In this document: positions 1-9,298 of the stretch, piece by piece | Numbering within the stretch: the stretch's first letter is position 1 | Layout: every line of letters starts with the position of its first letter | NCBI RefSeq assembly: GCF_001426885.1 | Contig: NZ_LMFP01000027.1 | Location: 147,538 to 211,537, forward strand | Source: Pelomonas sp. Root1444 | Lineage (GTDB): Bacteria > Pseudomonadota > Gammaproteobacteria > Burkholderiales > Burkholderiaceae_C | Reading direction: 5' to 3' | DNA length: 64,000 nt | Translations under genes and position numbers: made by a program | The notes under the pieces: generated by a model | What the model was told of the DNA's origin: nothing | Seen by the model: the letters and a program-made list of their open reading frames with translations, nothing else | Database searches by the model: none

Positions 1-1134
1 CTGCGGCGTGACGGCATACACGCCGGCCAGCGCCTGCAACTGGTCGGCCGGCAGCGTGAGGCTGGCCTGACGCGTGGCGGCGAGGTCGCGCAGCGGCACG
101 CTCTCATCGAGCAGGTGCAGCGCGAGATCGCCCACCGGCACCTGCGCGTTGGCCAGCACGACGCTGGCACGGCCACGGCTCGGATCCAGCCAGAGCGAGC
201 TGCTGAAGCCGGCGGTGCCGCCGTCGTGCGAGAACAGCGTGCGGCCGTTCAGCGAGGCCAGCAGCCAGGCCAGGCCGATCGGGTTGGCCGGCGCGCCGCC
301 GGCGGCGCGGCGCTGCAGGCACAAGGCAAATGCAGCTTTCAGGGGGTGCTCGTAGCCGCCCATCGCGGCGTCGGCATAGCGCAGCAGGCCGCGCGCCGAG
401 CCGTGCAGCGCGCCGGCGCCGGCCGTCGTGCTCTGGAAATGCCAGGCCGGCACCGGCTTGCCTTGTGCGTCGTGGCCCTGCAGCAGCGCCGCATGGCCAA
501 AGCCGATGTGCCGCTGCAGGCTCAACGGCTCCAGCACGCGGCGGGTCAGCAGCGTCGCGTAGTCGGTGCGCTGACGCAGCGCCAGCGCGTGCCCCAGCAG
601 GCCGAAACCGAGGTTGGAGTATTCGAAGCGGCTTGCGCGCGCAACGCCCGGCTGCCAGCTTTTCAAGAACGCGCGCAGTGCCACCTCGTCGTAGTCTGCA
701 TAGGGGTCGTCGACGTTGGCCGGCGCCATGTTGGACGCCAGGCGCGGCAGGCCCGAGCGGTGCGTGGCGATGTCGACCCAGCGCAGCGGCTGGCCGGCGC
801 TGTCGCGCAGCTGGATGCCGTCCACTTCGACGGCGTCTTCGAGCTTGAGTTCGCCGCGCACCACGGCATCCGCCAGCAGCAAGGCCGTGAAGGTCTTGGT
901 GATGGAACCGACCTCGAACACGCTGTCGGCATCGGGGCGCGTGCCGCGCTTCGCAGCGCCGGCGAACTCGCTGTTGCCGCTGCTCAGCCGCCCGGCGGCC
1001 AGTGCGACGCCGTCTTCCCTGAGACGGGCCTCGAGCAGGTCTTGCATAGGCGCGGTTTCGGGCTGTGCAAATGCGGGCAGGCCGAGGCTGCCGGCGGCCA
1101 GCAGGCAGTGGCGGCGGGTGAGGCGATGGTTCAT
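1..1134 (-). CDS. Class C beta-lactamase-fold serine hydrolase, 3' end cut by window edge
   Basis: The frame starts at an ATG at 1134 and runs off the left edge with no stop, so the C-terminus is missing (378 codons visible). The product begins with an Arg-rich signal peptide (MNHRLTRRHCLLAAGSLG, cleaved near AFA-Q). The penicillin-binding/class C signatures are present in order: SITK (SxxK nucleophile) near residue 78, YSN (YxN) near residue 160 and an HDGG motif near residue 275. The fold (Pfam Beta-lactamase) covers true AmpC enzymes but also esterases and D-aminopeptidases. The family is well supported; the substrate is not. No co-directional partner is visible and the next gene ends 87 bp upstream. 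Confidence 0.85.
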   Translation of the reverse strand, partial: MNHRLTRRHCLLAAGSLGLPAFAQPETAPMQDLLEARLREDGVALAAGRLSSGNSEFAGAAKRGTRPDADSVFEVGSITKTFTALLLADAVVRGELKLEDAVEVDGIQLRDSAGQPLRWVDIATHRSGLPRLASNMAPANVDDPYADYDEVALRAFLKSWQPGVARASRFEYSNLGFGLLGHALALRQRTDYATLLTRRVLEPLSLQRHIGFGHAALLQGHDAQGKPVPAWHFQSTTAGAGALHGSARGLLRYADAAMGGYEHPLKAAFALCLQRRAAGGAPANPIGLAWLLASLNGRTLFSHDGGTAGFSSSLWLDPSRGRASVVLANAQVPVGDLALHLLDESVPLRDLAATRQASLTLPADQLQALAGVYAVTPQ

Positions 1135-1221
1135 TTGGGTCTCCCGCGGCGCAGCATAGCGACGGGGGAGCCCTGCCCCGCCGGGCCTCCGCTCAAGGGC
1201 TTGACCACTTGAGCGGCACTT

Positions 1222-2646
1222 TCAAGCCCCGCTCGCGTCTCTTGGCGAACTCCAACCACCTCCCAGCGCCTTGACCAGCTGCGCCGTCGCAACCCATTGC
1301 GCGCCGCGCAACTGGGCCAATGCGCGCGCCGTGGCCAGCGGCGTGCGTTCGGCCTCCGTCACATCGAGGTAGCTGACGGCGCCCTTGTCGTAGCGGCTGC
1401 GTGCCACGGTCAGCGCCTGGCCGGCGGAGTTGAGCGTGCGGTTCTGTGCGTCGACGACGGCGGCGCGGCCCTGCAACTCGGCCAGCGCGTCGTCGACCTC
1501 GCGCAGCGCCTGCAGCATGCGGCCACGGAAACCGGCGAGTGACTCGTCGACCTGAGCCTTGGCGCTCGCCAGGTTGGCCTTGTTGCGGCCGCCTTCGAAG
1601 AGCGGCAGCGAGATGCTGGGGCCGAAGTTGTAGAGCCGTGCCGGCGCCGAGATCAGCGAGCCCAGGTCTTCGCTGGAGTAGCCGAAGCTGCCCGTCAACT
1701 TGATGGACGGATAGAAGGCGGCCTCGGCGATGCCGACCTGGGCCGTGGCGGCGTGCAGCTGCGCGAGGCTCTGGGCCAGGTCGGGGCGGCGCTGCAGCAG
1801 CTCGGACGGCAGGCCGGCGCGGATCTGCGGTGGCGCGGCCAGCGGCTTGGCGTCGAGCTTCAGTTCAGCGGCGGCCTGGCCCGTCAGTGCGGCGAGCTGG
1901 TTCAGCACCAGGGCCTGGCGGCGCGGCAGGTCGGCGACGTCGGCATCGGCGGCAGCAAGTTCGGCGCGCACCCGCTCCAGATCCTGCATCGTCGACGAAC
2001 CGGCATCGAAGCGCGTCTGCGCGACCTGGAAGGCCTTGGCGCGGCTGTCGCGCAGCGCTTGCAGCGCGGTGGCTTCATCGGCCAGCGCACGCCACTGCCA
2101 GTAGCTGGCAGCGACGTCGGCGGTCAGCGCGACGCGGGCGGCGGCGGCGTCTGTCGTCGCGGCATCCAGCTGGGCCTGGGCGGACTCGGCCTGGCGCTTC
2201 ACGCGGCCCCAGAGGTCCAGCTCCCAGCCGATGCTGGCGGAAAGGCCGAAGGTCTCGCCTTCGAACGTGACGGGTCGCCCTTGCAGCACCGGCGTCGTCG
2301 TGGCCTTGGCGGACGTGCGCAGGCCGCCGGCGCTGGCGCCGACGTCCACGCGCGGCAGCCGGTCGGCCTGGGTCGCGCCAAACACGGCGCGGGCACGCTC
2401 GATGCGCGCGGCCGCGGCGGCGAGCGTGGGGCTGGCTCGCAGCGCCTGCGCCTGCAGCGCGTCGAGCTGCGCGTCGCCGAACATCAGCCACCAGTCGCGC
2501 TGCAGCTCGGCGCCGGCCGCTGGCGCGGCCGCGCGGTAGGCGGCCGGTGCGTTGGCGGCGGGCGTTTGATAGTTGGGGCCCAGCGTCGTGCAAGCGGCCA
2601 GCGTGGCCACGGCGACGAGGGTGAGGACGGACTTGAGTTGGATCAT
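1222..2646 (-). CDS. NodT-family outer-membrane efflux lipoprotein (RND/MFS outer channel)
   Basis: This 474-residue protein has a lipoprotein signal with lipobox LAAC (residues about 17-20) followed by TLGPNY, the usual start of NodT/OprM-type outer membrane factors. Two OEP repeats rich in Ala and Gln follow, forming the TolC-like beta-barrel and periplasmic coiled-coil tunnel. The start at 2646 is fixed by the lipobox and a GGGAG ribosome site; an open frame extends far upstream but is only the shadow of the transporter gene. It is the last gene of the operon pirin-hlyD-DHA2-nodT, with a 14-bp gap to the transporter gene, and would supply the exit duct. The exported substrate is unknown. 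Confidence 0.92.
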   Translation of the reverse strand: MIQLKSVLTLVAVATLAACTTLGPNYQTPAANAPAAYRAAAPAAGAELQRDWWLMFGDAQLDALQAQALRASPTLAAAAARIERARAVFGATQADRLPRVDVGASAGGLRTSAKATTTPVLQGRPVTFEGETFGLSASIGWELDLWGRVKRQAESAQAQLDAATTDAAAARVALTADVAASYWQWRALADEATALQALRDSRAKAFQVAQTRFDAGSSTMQDLERVRAELAAADADVADLPRRQALVLNQLAALTGQAAAELKLDAKPLAAPPQIRAGLPSELLQRRPDLAQSLAQLHAATAQVGIAEAAFYPSIKLTGSFGYSSEDLGSLISAPARLYNFGPSISLPLFEGGRNKANLASAKAQVDESLAGFRGRMLQALREVDDALAELQGRAAVVDAQNRTLNSAGQALTVARSRYDKGAVSYLDVTEAERTPLATARALAQLRGAQWVATAQLVKALGGGWSSPRDASGA

Positions 2647-2660
2647 GGTGATCTCCCGAT

Positions 2661-4250
2661 TCAATGTGCGGCTTCGGCGGCGCTGGCACCGGCGCCGCCG
2701 AGCACCTTCTTGCTCATCCACACGATGGCCACGCAGGCGAACAGCGCGATGCCGAGGATGAGGAAGGCGTCGTTGTAGGCCATGACGAAGCTGTCCCGGC
2801 GCACGACGTTGTCCAGCGCCTTGAGCGCCATGTCCTGCGCCGTGGCGGGGTCGAAGCCGCGCGTGGTGAAGGTCTGCAGCAGGGCATCCAGCCGCGCCTG
2901 AGTGGCCGGCTCGTACAGGCTGACGGACTCGCCGATGCGGGCGCTGTGCAGGTGCTCGCGGTTGGTCAGCAACGTGGCCAGCAACGCGATGCCCACGGAG
3001 CCGCCGAGGTTGCGCATCATGTTGAACATGCCCGACGCACTGGGCAGCAACTGCGGCGGGATGCCGTTCACGGCGAAGTTGGTCAGCGTGATCATGATCA
3101 GCGGCTGGCCCAGTGCGCGCACGATCTGCGCCGCGATCAGCTCGGGGCCGGCGGTGTCGGCGCTCATGTGCGTGTTCATGAAGCAGGATGCGGCGAACAG
3201 CGCCAGGCCCAGGCTCATCATCACGCGGTTGTCCAGCTTGGTAGACAGCTTGGCCGCGAACGGCATGATGAACAGCTGCGGCAGGCCCATCCACATGATG
3301 ACCAGGCCGATCTGCATCGGCGTGTAGCTGGCGATCTGGCCGAGGTACAGCGGCAGGATGAAGGCCGAACCGTAGAGGCCCATGCCGGTCGTGAACGCGA
3401 TGACGCCGGCGATGAGGAAGCTCGGGCGACCGAGGATGTGCAGGTCGATGAAGGTGTTCTTGCGCGTCAAGCCGCGCCAGGCCCAGCCGTAGATGCCGCC
3501 CAACGCCAGCACGGCGGCCGTGATGATGAAGGGGCTCTGGAACCAGTCCTTGGCGTTGCCCTCCTCCAGCATCGCGGTCAGCGAGCCCAGGCCCACGGCC
3601 ATGAAGGCGACGCCCCACCAGTCCACTTCGCGCAGCAGCTTGAGGTTCATCGGCTCCTTCTCCAGGCCGATGCTGACGCCCAGGATGAGCAGCACGCCGG
3701 GCACCCAGTTGATGTAGAAGATGCTGGGCCAGCCATACAGCTCGGTCAGGTAGCCGCCCACCGTGGGGCCCAACGTCGGTGCGAGCGTGGCGGTCATGCC
3801 GAACAGTGCCAGGCCGACGGGCCGCTTGTTCAGTGGCAGCTTGCGTGTGACCAGCGTCATCGCCATCGGAATCATCACGCCGCCCGTGAAGCCCTGCGCC
3901 GCGCGGAAGACGATCATGCTCTCCAAGCTCCAGGCCATGCCGCACAGCGTGCTGAAGAGCAGGAACAGCACGACGTTGGCGACGAGGTAGCGGCGCGTGG
4001 AGAACACCATGGCCAGGAAGCCGGCCAGCGGGATGACGACGATCTCGGCCACGAGGTAGGCGCTGGAGATCCAGGAGCCCTCCTCCTGCGTGGCCGACAG
4101 CGCACCGAGGATGTCGCGCAGCGAGGAGTTGGTGATGGCGATGTCCAGCACCGCCATGAAGGCGCCCAGCAGGCTGGCCAGCACGGCCAGCCAGGTGCGG
4201 CCGCTGACCTTCTGGTCGGACGGCGGCGGGAGGTAGTTCTCGTTGCCCAT
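2661..4250 (-). CDS. DHA2 (EmrB/QacA) family MFS drug:proton antiporter
   Basis: A 529-residue membrane protein with about 14 hydrophobic segments. The DHA2 signatures are visible: an LDIAITNSS motif in TM1 (motif D1, LDxTIVNVA-like), RAAQGFTGGVMIPM, and the antiporter motif C (TLGPTVGGYL) in TM5. It pumps hydrophobic compounds across the inner membrane using the proton gradient and, with the HlyD adaptor upstream and the NodT channel downstream, should form an EmrAB-TolC-like tripartite pump. The gap to the adaptor gene is 6 bp. Length and architecture match EmrB. Likely control is by the divergent LysR regulator upstream of pirin. Substrate unknown. Confidence 0.93.
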   Translation of the reverse strand: MGNENYLPPPSDQKVSGRTWLAVLASLLGAFMAVLDIAITNSSLRDILGALSATQEEGSWISSAYLVAEIVVIPLAGFLAMVFSTRRYLVANVVLFLLFSTLCGMAWSLESMIVFRAAQGFTGGVMIPMAMTLVTRKLPLNKRPVGLALFGMTATLAPTLGPTVGGYLTELYGWPSIFYINWVPGVLLILGVSIGLEKEPMNLKLLREVDWWGVAFMAVGLGSLTAMLEEGNAKDWFQSPFIITAAVLALGGIYGWAWRGLTRKNTFIDLHILGRPSFLIAGVIAFTTGMGLYGSAFILPLYLGQIASYTPMQIGLVIMWMGLPQLFIMPFAAKLSTKLDNRVMMSLGLALFAASCFMNTHMSADTAGPELIAAQIVRALGQPLIMITLTNFAVNGIPPQLLPSASGMFNMMRNLGGSVGIALLATLLTNREHLHSARIGESVSLYEPATQARLDALLQTFTTRGFDPATAQDMALKALDNVVRRDSFVMAYNDAFLILGIALFACVAIVWMSKKVLGGAGASAAEAAH

Positions 4251-4256
4251 TTCGGG

Positions 4257-5336
4257 TCAGAGCTCTACTTCAACCTGCACCGACAGGCCCGGCACGATGC
4301 GCGTCGCGGCCTCGCCCAGGCGTTGAAGGCTCTCGGGCTCGAAGACGACCTTGACCGGCACGCGCTGCACGATCTTCGTGAAGTTGCCGGTCGCGTTGTC
4401 CGGCGGCAGCAGCGCGAAGCTGGCGCCCGAGGCGGGGGCGAAGCTGTCGACGTGGGCCAGCAGGTCATGGCCGGGGAAGGCGTCGACCTTGACGTGCACC
4501 TTCTGGCCAGGCTTCATGCGCGCGAGCTGGGTCTCCTTGAAGTTGGCGACGATCCAGGTCTCGGGCTCGACGATGGCGGCGAGCTGTTGGCCCGGCTGCA
4601 CGCGCTGGCCGACCTCCACCGTGCGCTTGCCGATGCGGCCGTCGCTGGACGCGCGCAGCTCCACGTAGCCGAGCTGGTTCTGCGCATCCTTGAGCTGCGC
4701 CAGCGTGGCGCCCTTCTGCGCGGCGGCGGACTGGCGCGCACTCTCGGCAGCCACGACGGCCTCCTTGGCGGCATCGGCGCTGGCCTTCCTGGCAGCCAGG
4801 TCGGCACGGGCCACGTCGCGGGCGGCGAGCGCCGCGTCCAGCTCCTGCTTGGAAGTCGCGCGCAGCTCCGCGCCGAACAGCGCCTGGCTGCGCTTGGCCT
4901 CCAGCTCGGTGCGGGCCAGCACGCTCTCGGCCTGGGCCACCTGCGAGTTCGCGACGGCCGCCTGGGCCTTGGCCTGGGCGATCTGCGCGGCCGTCGTCGC
5001 GATGGCGGCGTCGGCCTGCGCGATCTGGGCCTTCAGGCGTTCGATCTGCACGGTCGCGTCGGCAGGGTCCAGCCGAAGCAGCACGTCGCCGGCCTTGACG
5101 ACCGCGTTGTCCTGCATGTGCATCTCGGTGACGACACCGGCGACCCGGGTGGCGACCGGGTGCAGGCGGCCGGCGACGAAGGCGTTGTCCGTCTCGACGA
5201 GATGCTGGCTGCGCCACCACATGCGCCCGCCCAGCCCGATGCCGCCGATGAGCAGCAGCGCGCCGATGACGATCAGCGGGACGGGCGGGCCACTTTTGGC
5301 GGGCTTGGGGGCGACGGTGTCTTGCGGTGCGTTCAT
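4257..5336 (-). CDS. HlyD/EmrA-family periplasmic adaptor of the efflux pump
   Basis: This 359-residue protein has an N-terminal transmembrane anchor (residues about 20-40). A lipoyl/barrel-sandwich half follows (VETDNAFVAGRLHPVATRV), then a long Ala/Gln-rich coiled coil (about 95-215), the second lipoyl half and a beta-barrel (DGRIGKRTVEVGQRVQPGQ). This is the standard EmrA layout. It bridges the inner-membrane DHA2 transporter to the outer-membrane channel. Its ATG overlaps the stop codon of the upstream pirin gene (ATGA), which implies translational coupling. Confidence 0.93.
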   Translation of the reverse strand: MNAPQDTVAPKPAKSGPPVPLIVIGALLLIGGIGLGGRMWWRSQHLVETDNAFVAGRLHPVATRVAGVVTEMHMQDNAVVKAGDVLLRLDPADATVQIERLKAQIAQADAAIATTAAQIAQAKAQAAVANSQVAQAESVLARTELEAKRSQALFGAELRATSKQELDAALAARDVARADLAARKASADAAKEAVVAAESARQSAAAQKGATLAQLKDAQNQLGYVELRASSDGRIGKRTVEVGQRVQPGQQLAAIVEPETWIVANFKETQLARMKPGQKVHVKVDAFPGHDLLAHVDSFAPASGASFALLPPDNATGNFTKIVQRVPVKVVFEPESLQRLGEAATRIVPGLSVQVEVEL

Positions 5337-6187
5337 TGTTTTGGTTCCTTGGGATCAGAGATTCGGGTGGTGGTTCTGGGGCTGAGGCGGCCCATGCCGC
5401 CGGTCTGGAAGCGCTGCAGCGCGGCCACGACCTGGCCCTCGTCGCTCATCGCGAAGGGGCCGTGGCGCACCAGCGCCTCGCGCAACGGGTGGCCGCTGAA
5501 GCACGCCAGGCGCAGCGGGCCGTCGGCGACGATGCGCGCGGCGCCGCCTTCCGGCAGGCTGAGTGCGCGGCCCGCCGACAACGGCAGGCCGGCCATGTGC
5601 TCGACCTGGCCGTGCCCGTGGATGACGATGGCGAAGCCTTGCTCGCCGTCGGCCATGTCCAGCTCGAACGCGGCGCCGGCGTCGATGTCGACGATGGACA
5701 GCGCCACCGGCGAGGGCAGCACGAGTTCGGCACGGCCGCCGAACACCTGCACGGCCCGCCAGCCCATGCCGGCGCGGTGCGGCATCCGCTCGGGCGCCAG
5801 CCGCATGACGGCGGGCGCGCGCAGCTTCTGGTCGGCCGGCAGGTTGACGAAGATCTGCAGGCCGTGCGCCTCGCGGCCGGCCTCGGCCGGAAATTCATCG
5901 TGCATGACGCCACGGCCGGCCAACGTCCAGTGCAGGCCGCCCGGCGGGACCGCATGCTCGCCGCCCAGCGAATCGCGACTGACCAGGCCGGTGGCCGAGT
6001 CGTCGAAGAGGTAGGTCACCGCCGAGAAGCCGGCATGCGGGTGCGGCGCGAACACCGGCTCGCTCATGCGGAAGTGGTCGACCATGATGAACGGGTCGAG
6101 CAGCGCCGGCGGCTCGCGCCAGCCATCGGCCTGGAAGCCGGCACCGATGCGGTGCCGCTGAGGTGGGAGGAGGCGCGCGGTTGACAT
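5333..6187 (-). CDS. Pirin-family cupin protein
   Basis: A 284-residue two-cupin protein. The metal-site pattern of pirins is present: HPHAGFSAVTYL (two His) and GRGVMHDE (His and Glu). Pirins bind Fe or another metal. Some act as quercetin dioxygenases and others as redox-sensitive regulators; which applies here cannot be told. The chosen start is the ATG at 6187 (MSTARLL). An ATG at 6214 (MELSTVRR) is possible and neither has a strong ribosome site. The gene heads the efflux operon, its stop overlapping the adaptor start, and is divergent from a LysR gene. This suggests a response to aromatic or quinone-like compounds, which is an inference. Confidence 0.9.
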   Translation of the reverse strand: MSTARLLPPQRHRIGAGFQADGWREPPALLDPFIMVDHFRMSEPVFAPHPHAGFSAVTYLFDDSATGLVSRDSLGGEHAVPPGGLHWTLAGRGVMHDEFPAEAGREAHGLQIFVNLPADQKLRAPAVMRLAPERMPHRAGMGWRAVQVFGGRAELVLPSPVALSIVDIDAGAAFELDMADGEQGFAIVIHGHGQVEHMAGLPLSAGRALSLPEGGAARIVADGPLRLACFSGHPLREALVRHGPFAMSDEGQVVAALQRFQTGGMGRLSPRTTTRISDPKEPKQ

Positions 6188-6286
6188 GGTGCGGCGGACT
6201 GTAGAGAGTTCCATTTCCGGCGAATAGATGCAAAACTCAAACGCATCGTTCCGGAAACGAAACGAAATAAATCGAGATCCAGCGAG
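6188..6286. promoter_or_regulatory. Divergent pirin/LysR promoter region
   Basis: This 99-bp gap separates the divergent pirin and LysR genes and is less GC-rich than its flanks. It holds the palindrome TTCCGGAA at 6249-6256 and a second TTCCGG at 6215-6220, spaced about three helical turns apart. LysR proteins normally bind such divergent intergenic regions and control both genes. Assigning these repeats as the operator is a guess from symmetry and position. Confidence 0.4.
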
Positions 6287-7231
6287 ATGAACGGCACCAT
6301 GAAAATCGACGACCTGCTCCTGCTGGCCCAGATCCACAAGGCGGGATCGCTGTCCGAGGCGTCCCGCCAGCTGGACCTGCCAAAAGCCACGCTGAGCCGG
6401 CGCCTCACGGCGCTGGAGACGTCGGTGGGCGCCCGCCTCTTCGTGCCCGGCGCCAGCCGGATGACGTTGACGGAGCTGGGCGAGCAGCTCGCGGAGCGCG
6501 CGGCGCGGCATGACGACGACATCGCCGAGACGCGCCACTGGCTGGCCTCTCGCGAGGCTACGCCCCAGGGCCGGCTGCGAGTGTCGGTGCCGGCCGAGTT
6601 CGCCATGCTGGTGCTGGCGGACAGCTTCGCCCGCTTCGTCCGCCGCTACCCCAAGGTGGAGCTGGAGATCGACACGACGCCGCGGCGCGTGGACCTCTTC
6701 AACGAGCCCTACGACGTGGCCGTGCGCATGGGCCCCGTGGACGAGCCCGACCTGGTCGCCCGCCAATACATGCTGCTGGAGCGCGGCCTGTACGCCAGCC
6801 CCGTTTACCTGCAGGCACGGCCCGCACCGCAGACGCCGGCCGACCTGGCCGAGCATGATTTCGTCATGCTCAGCCAGGCCAAGGGGATGTACAAGACGCT
6901 GCAGAACGGCAAGCAGACCGCCGACGTGCAGATGCGCGGCCCGCTGGAGGCCAACTCCATCGGCCTGGTGCTGTCACTGACGCGCGCGGGCGGCGGCATC
7001 GGCAGCTTCCCCTTCGGCATGGTGGCTTCGGACGTGGAGGCCGGCACGCTGGTGCCGGTACTGCCGGAATGGCGCTACGAGCCGCTGCCGGTACACCTGC
7101 TGACCGCCAGCAGGCGGCTGATGCCGGCCAAGACGCGGGCCTTCATCGATCACCTGTTCGAGACGGTGCCGCAGTGGGCCCACGCGAAGGGCGTCCTTGC
7201 GCCGCATGCCGCGCCGGCCCGCAAGGGCTGA
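6287..7231 (+). CDS. LysR-type transcriptional regulator
   Basis: A 314-residue LysR protein. The winged helix-turn-helix occupies residues about 5-64 (HKAGSLSEASRQLDLPKATLSRRL). The LysR substrate-binding domain follows (PQGRLRVSVPAEF onward) to about residue 300. It is of the CrgA/DmlR-like group, which often regulates an adjacent divergent operon. It probably senses a small ligand and controls the pirin-efflux operon. An ATG 12 bases downstream (6299, MKIDDLL) fits the family N-terminus equally well, and ribosome-site evidence does not separate the two starts. Confidence 0.93.
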   Translation: MNGTMKIDDLLLLAQIHKAGSLSEASRQLDLPKATLSRRLTALETSVGARLFVPGASRMTLTELGEQLAERAARHDDDIAETRHWLASREATPQGRLRVSVPAEFAMLVLADSFARFVRRYPKVELEIDTTPRRVDLFNEPYDVAVRMGPVDEPDLVARQYMLLERGLYASPVYLQARPAPQTPADLAEHDFVMLSQAKGMYKTLQNGKQTADVQMRGPLEANSIGLVLSLTRAGGGIGSFPFGMVASDVEAGTLVPVLPEWRYEPLPVHLLTASRRLMPAKTRAFIDHLFETVPQWAHAKGVLAPHAAPARKG

Positions 7232-7246
7232 TTGCCGCCCACCCCC

Positions 7247-7936
7247 TCAGGCGTCTGCGGGCCGGAGCTGCCCGGGCGTCGCGCCCAGGATGCGGCGCAG
7301 CGAGTGCGAGAGGTGGGCCTGGTCGCTGTAGCCCAGTTCGACCGCCACCTCCGCCGGCCGCACCCCTTGCTGCAGCAGCCGGGCGGCCACGTCGGCACGC
7401 ACGATCTGCTGCAGCTTCTTGGGGCTCAGGCCGGTCACGTGGGCGCTATGGCGCTGCAGGCTGCGGTCGTCCAGGTTGCGCCAGCCGCTTTCGGCCGCAC
7501 GCCGCAGCAGGCCGTCCACTTCCAGCAGGCCATGCCGCGCAAGCGCCAGGACGAAATGCTCGGCGTTGTCGAAGGTCGGCAGCTCCAACCGCTGGCCGTC
7601 GATGACGCAGTCGCGCCGCCCGGCCAGCGCGTGCACGTGGCCGCGGTTGGTCATGCGGGCGCCGGGCCGCTGCGGCATGTAGACCTCCGGGCGGAAGGCA
7701 ATGCAGAAGTAGCGGTCGCCGGCTTCGATGGGCAGGTGCACGACGTGGTCGGTCTGCCCGGTCTGCAGCACCATCAGGCCATCGCGCCCGTGGCGGAACA
7801 CCAGGTCCCAGGTGCCGTCCGGCCGGGCCACGTCCACCGTCGAGGCGGCGTAGTCCACCTGGTCGATGCGGGCGATGAAGCGCGCCGCCGACGGCGAATC
7901 GGCCGGGCGCGTCTGGCGGCGGATGTCCGAAGGCAT
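7247..7936 (-). CDS. AraC-family transcriptional regulator
   Basis: A 229-residue regulator with the AraC double helix-turn-helix at the C-terminus (about 130-225): DVAARLLQQGVRPAEVAVEL and the family hallmark LGYSDQAHLSHSLRRILGATPGQ. The N-terminal part (residues 1-120) resembles the small cupin-like sensor of this family (DUF6597-type), but the ligand is not evident. The gene follows the epoxide hydrolase gene on the same strand with a 16-bp gap, so the two are probably co-transcribed and the regulator may control the hydrolase. Confidence 0.9.
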   Translation of the reverse strand: MPSDIRRQTRPADSPSAARFIARIDQVDYAASTVDVARPDGTWDLVFRHGRDGLMVLQTGQTDHVVHLPIEAGDRYFCIAFRPEVYMPQRPGARMTNRGHVHALAGRRDCVIDGQRLELPTFDNAEHFVLALARHGLLEVDGLLRRAAESGWRNLDDRSLQRHSAHVTGLSPKKLQQIVRADVAARLLQQGVRPAEVAVELGYSDQAHLSHSLRRILGATPGQLRPADA

Positions 7937-7952
7937 CCGCCCATCGTACGGC

Positions 7953-9089
7953 TCAGCTCAGGCGCTGGAAGAACTTGCGGATGTCCTCGACCAGCAAGTC
8001 GGGCGCGTCCGTCGCGGCGAAGTGGCCGCCCTCGGGCATTTCGGTCCACTGCACGATGCGGCTGTGCGAGCGCTCGACGAAGGCGCGCACGGAACGGAAG
8101 TCGTTCGGGAAGGACGCCACCGCCGTGGGTGCCGCGTTGGGCAGCTCGCGGTAGCCGGCGCCGGTGCGGGCATTCTCCAAATACGACTCCGCCGCCTGGC
8201 CGCCCGTGGCGGTGAACCAGTAGATCGACAGGTGCGTCAGGAAGCGCTCGCGGTCCATCGTCCTGGCGGCCTCGCCTTCGAAGCCGAAGAACAGCTCGGC
8301 GTTCCAGGCCAGCAGCCCGGCCGGCGAATCGACCAGGCTGAAGCCCAGCGTCGCCGGTCGCTTGGACTGGATCTCGACATAGCCGTTGTGCTTCTGGAAG
8401 CGTTCGAGGCTGGCCATGCCGGCCTGCTCGAACGGCGACAGCTTCTCCATCTCACCCGGCGCACCGCTGGGGAAGGCGAAGACCTGCTGCAGGTGCACGC
8501 CCACCAGCCCCGGTGGGTTCAGGATGCCGAGTTCGCGGGTGACCAGCGCCCCCACGTCGCCACCCTGGGCGCCATAGCGCTCGTAGCCGAAGCGCTTCAT
8601 CAACCTGTCCCAGGCGGCGGCCATGCGTGCGGCGTCCCACCCCGATCCGGCCAGCGGCGACGAGAACGCGAAGCCCGGCAGCGACGGGATGACGAGGTGG
8701 AAAGCCACGGCGGGGTCGAGGCCGTGCGAACGCGGATCGCTCAACGGCCCGATGACGTCGAGGAACTCGGCCACCGTGCTGGGCCAGCCGTGCGTCAGCA
8801 GCAGCGGCAACGCGTGCGGCTCGGGCGAGCGCACGTGCAGGAAGTGGATCGTCTGGCCGTCGATCTCGGTTGTGAACTGCGGATGGCGGTTCAGCGTCGC
8901 CTCCTGCTGGCGCCAATCGAAGTCGTTCAGCCATTGGTCGGCCAGTTCGCGGATGAAGGCGACCGGCTGGCCGCGGCTCCAGTCCTCGGTCAACGCATGT
9001 GGCCAGCGCGTCCGGCGCAAGCGCTGCTGCAGGTCGTCGATGTCGGCTTGCGGGATGTCGACGCGGAAGGGGCGGATGGCGGCGTTCAT
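7953..9089 (-). CDS. Epoxide hydrolase (EHN-type alpha/beta hydrolase)
   Basis: A 378-residue protein with the epoxide-hydrolase N-terminal region (residues 1-110: [20 protein letters not shown] ... WRQQEATLN) and an alpha/beta-hydrolase core. The oxyanion motif HGWPST, a nucleophile-elbow Asp in QGGDVGAL and a catalytic His in EGGHFAA are visible. Family members open epoxides to vicinal diols, and juvenile-hormone-type and microsomal epoxide hydrolases share this layout. The start at 9089 is preceded by an AGGAG ribosome site; the frame stays open upstream but without protein-like sequence. It probably forms a two-gene unit with the downstream AraC gene. Confidence 0.92.
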   Translation of the reverse strand: MNAAIRPFRVDIPQADIDDLQQRLRRTRWPHALTEDWSRGQPVAFIRELADQWLNDFDWRQQEATLNRHPQFTTEIDGQTIHFLHVRSPEPHALPLLLTHGWPSTVAEFLDVIGPLSDPRSHGLDPAVAFHLVIPSLPGFAFSSPLAGSGWDAARMAAAWDRLMKRFGYERYGAQGGDVGALVTRELGILNPPGLVGVHLQQVFAFPSGAPGEMEKLSPFEQAGMASLERFQKHNGYVEIQSKRPATLGFSLVDSPAGLLAWNAELFFGFEGEAARTMDRERFLTHLSIYWFTATGGQAAESYLENARTGAGYRELPNAAPTAVASFPNDFRSVRAFVERSHSRIVQWTEMPEGGHFAATDAPDLLVEDIRKFFQRLS

Positions 9090-9298
9090 GGCGGCTCCTG
9101 GTGGGGTGGATCGGTGCAGCCAGTTTCGGCAAACGCCCTGCCTGCGTCTTGTAGAAACCCGCCAAGTCGCCGCTGCCCGCCGACGACAGCCAGCCGACGG
9201 CTTGTGCCGGCCACGACGCCCCGCTTCGATCGAAACTGCCGGCGGAGCCAAGCAACCGCCGCGTCCCATGGCGGTGGATCTCCCTCAAAGGAAGCACC

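Noticed and set aside
1222..3945. Apparent 907-residue protein covering the NodT gene and more
   Set aside because: Only the part from 2646 downward is protein-like (lipobox and OEP domain). The upstream part is an out-of-frame shadow of the DHA2 transporter gene.
2664..6014. 1116-codon open frame on the plus strand
   Set aside because: It is antisense to the DHA2 transporter, HlyD adaptor and pirin genes. The translation is rich in His, Arg, Asp and Gln and shows no family resemblance.
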